A stretch of 64,000 nt of DNA, from contig CM040086.1 in NCBI GenBank assembly GCA_022496805.1, positions 7,876,501 to 7,940,500 on the forward strand, in the 5' to 3' direction. Positions 46,136 to 58,179 of this stretch are shown piece by piece. The position numbers and the translations under genes are program-made. The notes beneath the pieces are model-generated. The model was not told where the DNA came from. It made no database searches and saw only the letters and a list, made by a program, of their open reading frames with translations. The DNA is from Pohlia nutans. Lineage: Eukaryota; Streptophyta; Bryopsida; Bryales; Mniaceae. Within the stretch, counting starts at the first letter, position 1. Each line of letters starts with the position of its first letter.

Positions 46136-46691
46136 TTAACCCCTAAACGTCTAGAATGTGGACAATGGATAGAATCAAACATAGATTTTGCATCCGCATT
46201 GTGGAATTTTTACCATGTACATTATGGAAAGTTAGCTTCATGCATGTGTGATCTGATTAGAAAGGGGATTGTTTGTGAAATTTCTATGCCTCATTTCATA
46301 TTGTAGTGATTCACCCAAAAAATTCAAAGATTTCAAGTGTAAACGTGTTCTTAAAAAAATCAACTCGTAAAATTAAGCAACCAAAAAATCTCATGAAAAC
46401 ACTACACTTAGACTATTACATTTCAACCAATCACAACAAATTTCATTTCCAAATTGTTAATATTTTATTTGTAATCAAATTGCAAAAGAATTTTCAATTT
46501 CAAGTTTTAGATTTTATACAAAATATTGGTGATAGCAATTGCATATCTAATTGTATGTATAGAATCTAAAATTGATAATGTAAACCTTTTATTCATACAT
46601 CAAGTTTAGAATATCCCTCTGCATTGCATTTTACGATGCATCTTTGCAAAACTACCGAATTTGAAGAGGAGTGAGGACGTTTAGGGGTTAA
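46136..46691. mobile_element. TTAA element, ACGTCCTC family
   Basis: Left TTAA-CCCCTAAACGTCTAGAAT, right inverted CCCCTAAACGTCCTCACTCC. On both sides the host sequence reads AATGCTCTTGTAATCATCAA, so the insertion lies within or beside a short direct host duplication. Confidence 0.75.
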
Positions 46692-47806
46692 ATAGTTCCT
46701 ATCAAAGAGCTCTATAACTCCAATGCTCTTGTAATCATCAAAGAGCTCTCTAACTCTGATGTACTTGTCATCATCTAGGAGGGATGTGATATTAGAGAGT
46801 GGGTTCTGTTGATTGGCCAAAGTAATGAAATGTAAACTTGGACTGCCTTGGTGGTCAATTGGTCATAGCTGGCCAGCTTTTGGGGAGCCCCTGTCATTCC
46901 ATTATTGCTGATGTGGCAGTGTTGGGCAAGCATCTTCTTCAGTTTCATGACAAGTGCCCACTTTCAATTGGAGACATGGACTTATCATGGTGGCTTTGTG
47001 GTTGTTCTTTCTTTAAACCTTGGATGGATGAAACGGTTAGCAAAAGAAAATTTCCTTGCACTGATGATCTACACTAATTATCCCATTTAGCGAAGGTGGG
47101 TTTATAGTGCGTGTGGGAAATTAGTGGAGGTGATATTAAATATCATTATGATGTATGATTAGCGTGATATGAAGATTTGAACCACACAGTAAAAAAAATT
47201 CAGCCCTCATTAATATTGGTATTTGGAAAAATAGTGCATGCTTTGAGAATTAGTACCACACGTACTAAATGGGATAATTAGTGTTTATAGTTGTTTTAAA
47301 ATTAAAAAACATGACTTCCTTGGAATATATTAGTTTTCATTTATTGGAATTTTTCAACTTCTCGTAGCAATTGCATTTGATTCAACTTGGTTTTTTAAAT
47401 ATTGATATCGAGGGTGTATTCTTTTTCACCATTGCTTTTTGGAAGACTAATTACAAAAACTACTACTATAAAAGTTGTACTCAAGCACCAAGTTACATGG
47501 CAAGAGTGTGGTGCCAAAGCCCATTTGGATATTAGTTAGGTGCCCAAATGAGCCTTCAGCACCTCATTCTTACAATGTGGCATGTTGCCCTGCCGAAATA
47601 CGACTTTTTTACTAGTGGATAAATGTGAGCCAAGTATATGCATTTGTAAATTTTCATTAATAAAAAATTATTGTAATTATTATTGTTAAAAAATTATAGT
47701 TTTATTTGATCTTATTGGCAAGTGAAATAATTTTATTTCAGCATGTACGATAGTTTACTAGCAGGTTCGGCACTTTACTAAATATTTATTTATCACCAAT
47801 TTTGAG

Positions 47807-47837
<31 letters not shown>

Positions 47838-48051
47838 CAAATGATTTAAATGTTGTTGTTGAATTCTTGCACTTTCCAATTAAGCCCCCACGTTCTAGGG
47901 TAGGGTAATTGGTGCGCAAAAATCAAAGCTAGTTCTTCGCTCCACAAAACCACTTTTGAAATTTATAAGCTTGGGGTTGCTTGCAAACTTAAAACACTTG
48001 GCTCAACAAAATCTTCATGTCCTAAATAGTAGTGTATGATTGAGACAATGC
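46692..48051. other. No gene recognised
   Basis: AT-rich. The frame at 46838-47077 (GGQLVIAGQL, HDKCPLSIGDMDLSW) is short and unrecognised. An imperfect inverted pair (ACTAATTATCCCATTTAG near 47070 and CTAAATGGGATAATTAGTG near 47264) suggests a ~205-bp foldback at 47070-47283. Confidence 0.45.
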
Positions 48052-48276
48052 TCCGAAGGGGGCCACTGTCAAAAAAATAAAAAACTATATGAGTTAAAAT
48101 CATAGTATTCATTTTGTTCATTGGGAGGTAAAATTTCTACGTAATTCAAAAAATTTAGATGTAATATAAGATGCTTTAAATCCAAGTAGTAGATAATTCA
48201 AAAATCAACATGGAATACATGCACTTGTAATATTCCAAATTACACGAGGGGTGACCTCCTTGAGTAGGATGAATGT
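48052..48276. mobile_element. hAT-like MITE, diverged copy
   Basis: GCTCCGAAGGGGGCCACT at left and GGGGTGACCTCCTTGAG at right, with an internal AATATAAGATGCTTTAAATC similar to the copy at 44841. Confidence 0.5.
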
Positions 48277-49246
48277 GAGCGGCAACAACAATTACAAGAT
48301 ATCTCATATACGGAAGGTGGCATTAATGTATGTTTCAAACATAGGACACTTATTGTCTTGAAATAATTGTCATGAACTATATCAACAACAATTACAACTT
48401 TAATTTGGGACAAATTTAAAGTTCAAATCATGATTTTTTAGTGGGATAAAAGGAACATATTTTTTTATTCTTTCGATGTTGGATTACCTATACATTAGGA
48501 CGTGCGTTTTTTTTTTTTCAATTAATTTGTTTTTTTTTTGGTTCGTAGAGAAAAAATTGGCTGTTTTACAAAAATTGACGTGTGTTTATGAGTTAAGATG
48601 TAAAAAAAGTCATAAAATTAATAAATTCAAAAGATGATTTTAGAAAAATCTAAAAATGCAAAAATACAAAGCATACAAATTTAGACTTTTATGAATGACT
48701 AATAAAATGCTCATAGATGAAAAATTAGAATGTCAATAAAAAATACCATAAAGACAAAAGCCAAAAACATAAGGTAGGAAAACCAAAAACGGTGAAAATA
48801 AAGTGATTTGACCAGAAGGAATGGAGTTAGAAATTATGTGAAATTTTTTTGAGATGAAGAAGAAGAAATGATGAAGAATGCAAGTTGTTTCGTATTTTTA
48901 TTCCCCGTAAATAATTATCTATAATTTCTCAAAGTGGGAAGTTTGTCAAACCTCCTTCTTGTATACTAGACTCTTCCTTTTCTACACATGAAAACACCTA
49001 AAACGGTTAACTAATATCACAGAAAACCGCACATTAGACTACTAAAAATTCAAAAAAATTAGTAATTTTTAGTGATCCTGGCCATGCAAAAATTCTCCAT
49101 TTTTAGTCTACCACCTCCCTGTTTTACTGCAACTCTAGTGCACGCCTTGAGGGCATTAACTGTTTTTGGTTTTCCTACCTTAAACCATATTTCCGCCCTA
49201 ATCCAGACTCAAATACACAAAGAAACCTTGAAAACGCTTAGAAAAG

Positions 49247-49505
49247 GAGCTCCGGGAGTTCACTCTCTGTATATTTTGTGTATCATATGTGAAAAAGGGT
49301 ATTTAGAAGTACTCTTAAAAAATAAAAGCAATTTTCACTATAATTAGTAATATTTCATGGATATTCTCATAATTATTCTTGTAATCAGTTTTTAGCATCC
49401 TATATTGATGTAATTCACTTATAAAATTACCTTTCAAGATTTATTTGGACCCTATATTTTTTTGCACGCCATTTGTGATTTTTTGGAAGTAAACTCCCCA
49501 AGAAT
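49247..49505. mobile_element. hAT-like MITE, copy inverted relative to 44841
   Basis: CTCCGGGAGTTCACT at left and AGTAAACTCCCCAAG at right. The inverse of its interior aligns with 44841-45094 (TAATATAGGATGCT, CAAATAAATNTTGAAAG). Confidence 0.65.
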
Positions 49506-50458
49506 AGGAGAAAAGAAATTCAAATGATATTTTTTGAAAGTGATAATTGAAAAAATTCATCATTTTTGAAATTGAAAATTATTCTTACAAGCACTATTTA
49601 TAGTCTTAAAACGAAATAAGAAATTTGAAGGTCAAAGAGGATTGTTTCAACTCGTTTCTATCCATCTTTGCCATTTGTTTCAATCCATTATTGCGTCAAT
49701 AGTTTGTAACCATTCAAAAAAGGCATCAAACTTTAGAGGTTATGCAAACGGTCTGGTATCTTTTTCAATTAAAGCGTGAGTATTTTATATCAATGTGAGT
49801 GCATTTGACAAAGCATTCGAACAATATATGCCACACTTTATTTAGAAGAAAAAAATACGTTGGTTGGTCGAAGTTTTGATATTCCAATTCTCAACCAACA
49901 CAATACAGGTGATTTGTTTAGGCTCTCCTAGCATTTAGAAGTGATGTACGAAGCATTGTGCAAAGACATTTAATGATGACTAGCATCCCTCCTTAGCCTA
50001 TATATTTCTCCAATGTAGTGGACCAAAGCTAAAACCTCAAACCCTACTCCAACACTAACATAACATGCAATCACCAAAAGGCTCTAAACATCTACTCATC
50101 ACAATGTCGGCAAGTCGCTTTTTTGCGATGTTTTACATATGCGTACACACATACAATAAAAATACATCAAACATATAATAAGTTACATACGTTAACACTA
50201 CTTTCAACACGTAATAAACACACATCCTACATTTTACATATGTTGAATGTAATGTTTACATGTGTTTATCATACCGTATCTTCATAGCAACTTCAACATT
50301 AAAGATTTATAAAAATAGATGGCAAAAAATTCAAAAAATTAATTTAAAAAAAAGATGGTGAGGGGAAAAACTACTTGGGCCTCGATTTGGAACTCTCTAT
50401 TTATAGAAAATGTCAAACATATGCCAACGTATATACTATCTCCATCAGCCCTTTAAGG

Positions 50459-50946
50459 GTTAGCTTCTAAAAGTCCTCATGCCTCTCTAAATTTAGAAAT
50501 TGCAAAAGAAAATGCTACTAGGAGGGATCTTTTGAACTCGATGTATGAATAAAAGTTGTACCTTAATTTGAAACTTAAAACTCAAAATTCGTATGTAATA
50601 TGATTACAAACAAGATATTGACACTACGTGGATGAAATTTGTTGTGATGAGTTGAAATTTAATATTCTTAATGTAGTGATTTTTTGGAGGTATTTTGGTT
50701 CCGTATTTGATGAGTTGATTATTTCAAGAGCACTTTTGAACTATGATCTTAGAATTTTTTGGTGAATCAAAGCAACGTGAAATGAGGCATAAATTTTTCA
50801 CAAATCATCTCCTTTCTAATCGGTTCACACATGAATGAAGTTAACTTCTCATAAAATCTATAATAAAAAACGTGAAAGATAAAAAAAAAACAAAGTTTGC
50901 TTTGTACATCATGCAAGAAATGCATGGTTGGAAGTTTAGGGGTTAA
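50459..50946. mobile_element. TTAA element, ACGTCCTC family, left end mutated
   Basis: Left TTAGCTTCTAAAAGTCCTCA, right TTGGAAGTTTAGGGGTTAA. The interior (AAATGAGGCATAAATTTTTC, ATGAATGAAGTTAACTT) matches the family. Confidence 0.65.
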
Positions 50947-50980
50947 CATCTTCTTTTAAAACTTTTACACATTTTGAACC

Positions 50981-51543
50981 TTAACCCCTAAAGGACAAAG
51001 TGTCCTAACTAGGACATTTCAATGTTCGGGTAGGTTCCCATGGTGTCAATTTTTTTTTTTTTTTTTTCGAAATAAATCATGTGAATTTGGTATGTCAATA
51101 CAAAAATAGGAATCTAATTTTTTTGATTCCGACTTTTTAAGTGGAAGTTATAGAACAAAAGGGGGTTTTTTGGGGGAGAATGAGCAGTGCGGGCAAGGCT
51201 CAAAATAAACCTCAAAAATTATTATTTTTCAACTTTAACCGTAGGATCTTGTTAAAGATTACCAAGAGAGTGCATGGACATATTTTCATAGAATTTGACC
51301 GTACAAATTGCAAGATTATAGCGTTTGTAGTGAAAAAGATGAAATTGCAGTCTTTTGGATATTTTTTGACCGTCTTTGAAGACATGAGAAAAATTGTTAA
51401 ATTGGTTTAAAAATTGTTAAATTTTATTTAAATGTTAAATTTGGTATTTTCTATCAAGAGGAAAAAAATTCATAAGAAAATGAATAGAAAGAGGTGAAAA
51501 TGATGCTCAAAAACAGGAAAAACTGCGGTCCTTTAGGGGTTAA
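50981..51543. mobile_element. TTAA element, CCCCTAAAGGAC family
   Basis: Left TTAA-CCCCTAAAGGACAAAGTG, right inverted CCCCTAAAGGACCGCAG. Located 35 bp after the previous element. A palindromic step GTCCTAACTAGGAC lies just inside the left end. Confidence 0.75.
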
Positions 51544-51841
51544 AGAAAAATGGTATCAGATTTCAATTTTTTGTTATTCAAGAATAAAAGAAAATAAAAA
51601 TTAGCAAACAAGAAAAGGATTGAACATTTTTAGTACAAGCTACCCTGTAAAATTAATAGGATTTCTTAGTACCATCATAAAACCCTTGAGGAAAGAATAT
51701 TCGTATTTGTAGGTTTATAGGATGAAAAATACTGCATTTCAAAATGTTTCTCTCGTCAAATATTGCAAAAACTTCAAAAAATGAAAATTTAAATATTTAA
51801 CATGGTTTGAGTTGTTAGATCTGTAAATCTGTCGTGCAGTT

Positions 51842-52637
51842 AGGCCCTCTTTACACTAGAGGCGAGGGGCCATGAGAAAAGAAATTTCAGCCAATGGGAT
51901 GCGTAGAAATTGAGAAGACCAACGAAGGTCACTTTACACCCGAAATTTTCAGTCCAAGGGACAAAACGAGGAGAAAATGACATGGACATCACTTTTGTCC
52001 TAGGTGGCAGCAAAAAGGCACATTTTTCAAGTCCCCCAGATTTTTCGTCAGGCCCACCTCAAGAGGTGGGCCTGACGCAAAATCCGGGGGGCCGTTTGGC
52101 CAAAATTCTCACAGCCAATCATTTTCATTTTTTAAATAATTTTTCAGAACGACCACTTTTACTGACGGCCAGTTTTTTGACCCGTTTTCTACCCACAGCT
52201 ATTACTATTCATTCCCGATTTTCGTCCTTCAACATTACAATTCATTAGTGCATTCATATACAAACATATGATAGTGAAAACATCCTCAAAAATGTCAAAA
52301 AACAACCGGAAGAGCCTCATTTGAAGCCCTAAAGAATGAGGACAGCATAGTAAGTGGCCGGTAAACCCATAATGTTTGCCAATCCATAATGTGGATGCTG
52401 GGTATAAAGCCCCCCCCCCCCCCCCTAAATAAGAGCGTAGAGTCTAGAGTTGGGGTAGAAAGGAGTGGGGTAGAAATGAGAGGGGTATTAAAAAATCAGC
52501 ACATTGTTTTGAGGCCCCTTCTCACTTTACACTATATCCAAAGGACGTCAAATTCAAAGTTTGGCTTCTCAAGAATGAGCCATGGCCCTTGGCCGGTTTT
52601 CTCCACGACTTCTCATTTCTAGTGTAAAGAGGGCCTT
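51842..52637. mobile_element. Inverted-repeat element, AGGCCCTCTTTACACTAGA ends
   Basis: AGGCCCTCTTTACACTAGA at left, TCTAGTGTAAAGAGGGCCT at right. It contains a 16-nt poly-C near 52412 and an internal copy of the palindromic step AGGTGGGCCTGA near 52065. Its right part is the inverse of 25012-25130. Confidence 0.75.
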
Positions 52638-53809
52638 AGTTGATGATAGAACACAAACGTGTTCTTTTTATATATTAATTCCCATTTTTACTCCAAGACT
52701 AGCAAATTTATTTTCCAATAAACACATTTATTTTAATTTTATGCTCTCTACCAATAGTCCTACACTTTCTCTGGGCATTTTTAATGCCAGGATTGCACCA
52801 ATTAAGAACAATCTCACTACAAAACAACCAAAATCTTAATATTAGATCGTTAAAATATCTTGTTTTTAATATAAAATATTGAATGAAATCTTCTAATTTC
52901 ATTTGGATGAAAGCAACATTAAAATATGGATGCAAAAATATATGGTTCGAACATTTGGAGTACTCCCTCTGTCCCACCTAAAGACCTTGTTTTCATTGAA
53001 ATCTAGGAATTAGGCGTTGTTTTCATTGAAATCCATGGACTAAGCTTAATTCCATGATTACAGAGGAAGTGTGTTGAATGTGATGCAAATCCATGGATTA
53101 AGTGAGTACATAGGGAATATTTTAATTGTTACAAAGCGTATATTTGACCAAAATCCATGATCAACATGATCAAAATCTATGGATTAAAGTGCCAAATTGT
53201 TTACAATGCCCTGAAGCAATTGTCATGCGCACACGAAGCTTATCTCTTAAACGACATTTCAAGTCCTCAATGGGCAACTTGAGGATTTGTGAAAAAATAT
53301 AGATTATATATAGGTCAGGTATGGATGCATAATCAATCATAACAAAAACAAAACAAAAAAAAACAAACAAGGAATCAATTGGGAATTGAAGTAAGAATCA
53401 AATTATCCTCCAATACCTTCGATCTAAATATTACGAACAAGCATGAAAGAATTTGTTATTGCAATTAAGCATTTCAAATGCCTCACGTTGTTGTGCATTC
53501 AATGATCTATGTCTAATTAGAAGGAATTCAGTGGTGCTCCTGCTAGAATTAATGTTTAAGGGTTAATTGCTAGTAGTTGAAAATCGTGGTTTTGTTTTGG
53601 GTCAAAATTTAAGTTGATATTAGTGTTATCCGTAAAGTACCTCAAAAGTGGGTGAGTGGACCATGATTTGAGTGAATAGTGACATTAATCCTAAATAAAA
53701 AACGTGTTTCGGGCACTAAAAAAAAACTATGGATGCAAACTTTGAAAGCACCAAAATCGGTGCTAAAAAACTTCTCACCCAAGTTTCTATTATTCACCTT
53801 CGCACATGA
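52638..53809. other. No gene recognised
   Basis: AT-rich. Contains the Stowaway-type left end and a GTTATCCGTAAAGTAC motif (about 53626) like the end of the 36-kb hairpin family. Confidence 0.4.
52963..53010. mobile_element. Stowaway-type left end
   Basis: TA followed by CTCCCTCTGTCCCACCTAAA. No matching right end was seen. A short duplication of TTGTTTTCATTGAAATC follows. Confidence 0.5.
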
Positions 53810-54140
53810 AGAAGGTGATTGCTAGCCCCTTTTCTGGCAATAGAGTCTCACTATAGATAGATAGAAACACTGGTCCATTTGCAGGGCCAGAGTGAATAAA
53901 GTGTTTGTTCGTAATGACAATGACCGAAAGTCCACAGCACTTTGGGTCATTGGGACAAAACTACTCACCCCTTTCGGGAATAGACACTATAGTAACTACG
54001 GACATAATTGAGTAATGCACTACAAGATAGGTGTTTGGATGGAGGACGTGGGTGTGATGAAGAAGGGGGTGAGTAAAGTGAGTGGTGTGGCTGGTAATGG
54101 GTACGCAGAAATGCAGAGGAATATATAGATGCATAGGTAG

Positions 54141-54142
<2 letters not shown>

Positions 54143-54195
<53 letters not shown>

Positions 54196-54215
54196 TGTAT
54201 ATATATATGTATACA

Positions 54216-54256
<41 letters not shown>
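54143..54256. repeat. (TA)n / (TATG)n microsatellite in the LINE 3' region
   Basis: Long alternating TA run with ATGTATA interruptions. It produces spurious Tyr/Ile-rich open frames on both strands. Confidence 0.95.
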
Positions 54257-54259
<3 letters not shown>

Positions 54260-54378
54260 ACATATATACAGATATGAAAGTATTAGGATGTGTGTATGTA
54301 TGGAGGGCTGAGTGGGCATATGGTGAGGTGTGTAGATTTCATGGTGGATCCAAGTTAAGGGGGAGGGGTTGGTGGTTT

Positions 54379-55224
54379 TCAATTTTTTGTTTGTGAAGAA
54401 GAATGGATGCAGCATGATGTATGGCAATGGTATTGATGCGTTTGAAGGTGGAGTGAATAGAGGTTTGTGGTATTTTTGAGTTTTTTATGGAGTGCATCCA
54501 TGGATGGAGTGTGGGTTGTTCCTCTAGCGCCAGCTGTGATTACGATAAGTGGGTCTGTCTTCCAGCCATTTTGTGTAATGGCGTCTAGAAGTGGTTGGTA
54601 TTTGAGGCGTTTGTTATTAATTGTTTCTTGTGAGAAACGATCATTGGCGTATGTGAATTCTATGAATTGTACTATGAGGGAAGCTTGTGGTTGTAAGGGT
54701 GTAGGGCTTTGGTGTAGGAGGCCTTTAATGCAGAGTATATCTGGTTTAAGGCGGACATTACAGTGGCAACGGGTTGAGTTGCATGTGCATGGTAAAAGCT
54801 AAGGTGGGACCGTATTTTCTTGGGGATTGTTGTTGTATGTACCGACATTCATCAAGATGTAGCAACGTGATTTTTGTGAGGAGAGGATAAGTTGTCGCAG
54901 TTCCCAAACTGCTTTGTTGTGTCGTTTGGTGCGGAGGGCGTGTATGTGTTGTTGGTTACATTTAAGGAGGACATGGAGCCACGTGTCGGCATCTAATGAG
55001 TTGCATATTGTACATGTTTTGGAAGGAAATCTTTCGATGCCAAAGAAGAGTTGTTTGCGGGCATTATTCATATATTGACCCGTGCAGAATTTGAGGAGAG
55101 CTGTTTTTTGGGCGTTTGTAATGGCTGGATTGGTCCAGAAATCATTGGAGATGTTGTTATCTATGTCAGGGTTCATAGTCTATTTACTGATGTTGGGGAA
55201 TTTTTGGGCCATTGTTTGTAAATT
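54379..55224 (-). pseudogene. LINE C-terminal region with CxxC-H-C zinc finger, broken by in-frame TAGs
   Basis: Same frame as the RNase H piece. CTICNSLDADTWLHVLLKC fits the C-terminal zinc-finger region of plant LINEs. Downstream of a TAG at 54799-54801 the frame stays open to 54379 and contains a segment (KYQPLLDAITQNGWKTDPLI) that I know from C-terminal ends of related LINEs. Confidence 0.65.
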
Positions 55225-55227
55225 GGT

Positions 55228-55871
55228 CTAGTTGTCATGTTTAATGATGTATTCACTAAGGCAGCGTACAGGTCCTTTATCTGGTCTATATGCTGGGCCA
55301 GGCCATTCATCTTTTTGGTAATAATAGGGGGTGGAGTGTGCATATTCATATGGTTTGGCGGCGAATCTATATTCAAGTGTTGTGCCATGTTTGGCAAGTA
55401 TATTAGCTCGTTCATTGCCTTCAATCTTGGAATGGGCGCGGACTTTGGATATTGTTGTGTTTTGTGTACGAGATTGGAGCATGAGGATTACGGAATCTAA
55501 TATGACTTTATCGGCATGATTGTGGTGGAGAGTTGGATGTTTGAGGTGGGTGTTTAGTAAGTGTAAACAATTAAGACAATCTGTGAATATATGTGCTGGT
55601 TCATTAGGGTATTTTTTATGGGTGAGACGTGATGCTTTATGTATGGCCATGAGTTCAGCTCGAAATATAGTTTGTAGTCCTGGCAAACGTTTGGCAAGTT
55701 GGATATCTGGTTTAGAGGGATTGTAGATTCCGTATCCAGCTTTTTCGCGAATCCAATAGCCATCAGCATGTCGTTTGGGTGGTTTGAAGGAATCGTTAGT
55801 GTAATAGTTGTATGCAGGGGAGTATTTGAGTTGTGGTTGTGTGAGAGAGGTGGGCAGTGGAGGAGGAGGGG
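55228..55871 (-). pseudogene. LINE RNase H domain
   Basis: Longest intact piece of the LINE frame. It encodes an RNase HI fold that would degrade the RNA of the RNA:DNA hybrid. Asp, Glu and Asp of the active site are visible (DGYW, AELMA, TDCLN); the usual fourth Asp is Asn. The frame extends to 56073 only because the inserted TTAA element happens to be open in this frame. Confidence 0.75.
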
Positions 55872-56415
55872 TTAACCCTTTAGCGCGCCGACGTCCAGAA
55901 TCTGGACGCCGGATGAATTTCAGCAGCTCGATTTCTGTAGGTTCCAAATGTTTTTCATCCATTTTTTTTTTCATTCTTGTGCTAGTTGAATACCATTTGT
56001 ACGGTATGGATCTTCCAAATAAGATAATGTGAATTTTTGAAAAATTACAAAAGTGATTAATGTCAAGTTTCAATCTTAGTTCAAAACGAAAGACCTTAAA
56101 TATGATTTTCCATAATAAGTAGAATCAAATAATGGAAACCATACCTTCTCGTAGTGCATGTCATTCTAATTTCATTACAATATTTTTAAATGTTTTTGTG
56201 TTAATTTTGGATTTTTAATTGAATTTCACGAGAAAACCTTGCAAAATTACTTTAAAAATATTAATAATAAATATGATGAATCCAACCGTACGGATGTTAT
56301 CTACACATTGACATTTACAACTTTGTTTTGTACATCAACTCCATTTCCGTTTTTCATCAACCATTTTATAACAAATCTTTGAAAACAGTGTTGAATTGGG
56401 ACGTTAAAGGGTTAA
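55872..56415. mobile_element. TTAA element, ACGT/CGTCC family, inserted in the LINE
   Basis: Left TTAA-CCCTTTAGCGCGCCGACG, right inverted TTAA-CCCTTTAACGTCCC. A hairpin GTCCAGAATCTGGAC lies just inside the left end. Removing 540 bp and one TTAA joins the flanking LINE frame without a break. Confidence 0.85.
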
Positions 56416-56599
56416 GAAGAAATTGTTGTGAGGAGGATATAACAATTTATACCAGGTTTTAAGTTTGTTGACTGTGGTGTGTGGTGGGGTAGATGATTCT
56501 CACTATACATACTTGAACCGTCCCCACTCACCCATTCTTTTAATTTCCTAAAATTTCTCTCAATAGTTTTCGTTTCTCCAAATTTTAGTCAAACTAAGG

Positions 56600-56664
56600 C
56601 CCACTCAACCCTTTAGTTTACAGATAATTCTATCATAGTCACTTTTTATGGGACGGAGGGAGTA
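56600..56664. mobile_element. Stowaway-type right end
   Basis: TTTTATGGGACGGAGGGAG followed by TA, the inverse of a Stowaway end. The left partner is not recognisable upstream. Confidence 0.5.
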
Positions 56665-56819
56665 TTATTTTGTGTTGACATTTTCTGAAAATTGAAAATA
56701 AAAGAGAAGAAAAGGCTGTGGCCGGCAGATGTGAAATAATAATAATAAAAAGATGATTTTTCTTCTGTAGTAATAATAGTTTTAATTTGACCATGAAAGA
56801 AATTTAAATTCCCGTTTCA

Positions 56820-58179
56820 CGCACATGACGATCGGGTTGCAAGAAGGAGAAGAGAGACACTCATCCGTCCTTTTTCTGCCAGACAGACCAAACCCTAAAT
56901 TCTCAGGCAGTAGAAGCAAAGCCAAAGCTCCGTCAAAGCAATGTGAGCCTGCGAGCTATGCCACAAACGTTAACAGCAGTGCTACTTGCGGGGGAGACGA
57001 AAGCTCCTGAGCCTTTTGTAAGCAAGTAGACATTTTCAGAGTCTCGTTAAGTTTACAGAGTCCCGGTTTCATTTTGGCTTGCTCGCAAGCTCGCAATCCT
57101 CTGTTGCTCCACATATTTCCTGTTCCATTGACCGAGTCGCCGCGGGGCGCGCATTTTGGAAGCTGAGATCGTTTTCTGCAGTGCGGTGAGTTTCTTTCGC
57201 GTTCTTTGGTGGATTCCGGATTGCTTGTTTCGTTTAGGGCTTGTTTGCTCGATTTTTAGGTTATGGTTTGGAATTGGTTTCGATGTCCCTTTCAGTTTGG
57301 AATTAGGTTACGGTTTGGCGTTTTTTAAGAATTTGGAGCAGTTCGTGTTTGGATAGGCGATCGGGCACTTTCGTTGAGGCTTAGTTTGTGTTGTCGGATC
57401 GGATTGAGTTTAGTTAAACTGATTGAGAAATGGAGCGAGATGTTGTGATGTGAATTGCAGAAGGTTTTACGAGACCTTACGGAGTTGAGTCTTGAAATGT
57501 AATTTTGGCGCTGGACGTTCGTATTCAATTGAATGATGTGTAGCTTGAAGTTGGATTATGAGACGGAAATTGTCAATCTGCACAGTGATTAGGGCTGTGT
57601 ACGCTCAGAGCGGAAATATCGCCTGGACCGGAAGTTCGTGTTATGTCACGTAAATTTCGTCAGATGTAGGATAGGTTCGCTCATTGCGTTTGTTCCTCTA
57701 TCACGTCGTCGATTTGAATCGATTTCATTTTTTGCGGTAATTCTCTAGACCTGATTAAATGGCGCACTCACGATTGCTTGGCAGGGTGTGGTTTCCAAGA
57801 TTTGAGGCCAGGGTTTTGAAAATTTGGTAGGTTTTGATTTGGTCTGTTCGTTCGAGTCACAGCGAAATGCTCTTTTGATTTGAATAGGAGGGAAATCATG
57901 TTTCCAACAGATTGGGATGAACAAGTTCTGCAGTACTTTGTGTTTTGATTTTTAGGTGGCATGCACGCAATTGTACTTTTAAATTTTGTGGACTTAAATT
58001 ATGTTTCTCGCGTCGATATGCAGAATTGAGCGACATCTTCTGGCTCTGCATGCAATTGCAAGTGCACTCTCCATCGATGTTATGATCTGATTTACAACAG
58101 GAGGCATTGGCAGGAACGGTTATTCTTGCGTGTTTTGGTACGAGCATTAGAGGCATCAGGTCAAACAGACTCTGTCAAG
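56820..58179 (+). promoter_or_regulatory. Probable 5' leader of CAND1 with a 5'-UTR intron
   Basis: Repeat-free region upstream of the CAND1 start, more GC-rich than the DNA further left. A good donor (GTGAGT) follows TGCAGTGCG at about 57186 and the region between it and 58180 is T-rich and intron-like, so a leader intron is likely. No TATA box could be placed with confidence. Short open frames here have no recognisable content. Confidence 0.4.

Larger units (their letters stand above)
53810..56495 (-). mobile_element. Decayed 5'-truncated LINE (non-LTR retrotransposon) with RNase H and zinc-finger regions
   Basis: Minus-strand frame from about 56495 to 54379. After removing the TTAA element at 55872-56415 it reads through TWYKLLYPPHNNFLTPPPP without a break. 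RNase H follows: HADGYWIREKAGYGIYN (Asp), AELMAIHKA (Glu), FTDCLNCLHLLN (Asp) and HSKIEGNERAN, where the final Asp is replaced by Asn. Next are a zinc-finger-like segment (CTICNSLDADTWLHVLLKC) and a C-terminal segment (FIEFTYANDRF, LIVITAGARGTTHTPSMDAL). Three in-frame TAG codons (about 55220, 55179 and 54799-54801) interrupt an otherwise open frame. The 3' part has a (TA)n tract and ends in a TCTATC-type tail near 53850. No endonuclease or complete reverse transcriptase is present, so the copy is 5'-truncated and dead. Confidence 0.8.

Noticed and set aside
53961..54427. Tyr/Ile-rich frames on both strands
   Set aside because: Products of the (TA)n microsatellite.
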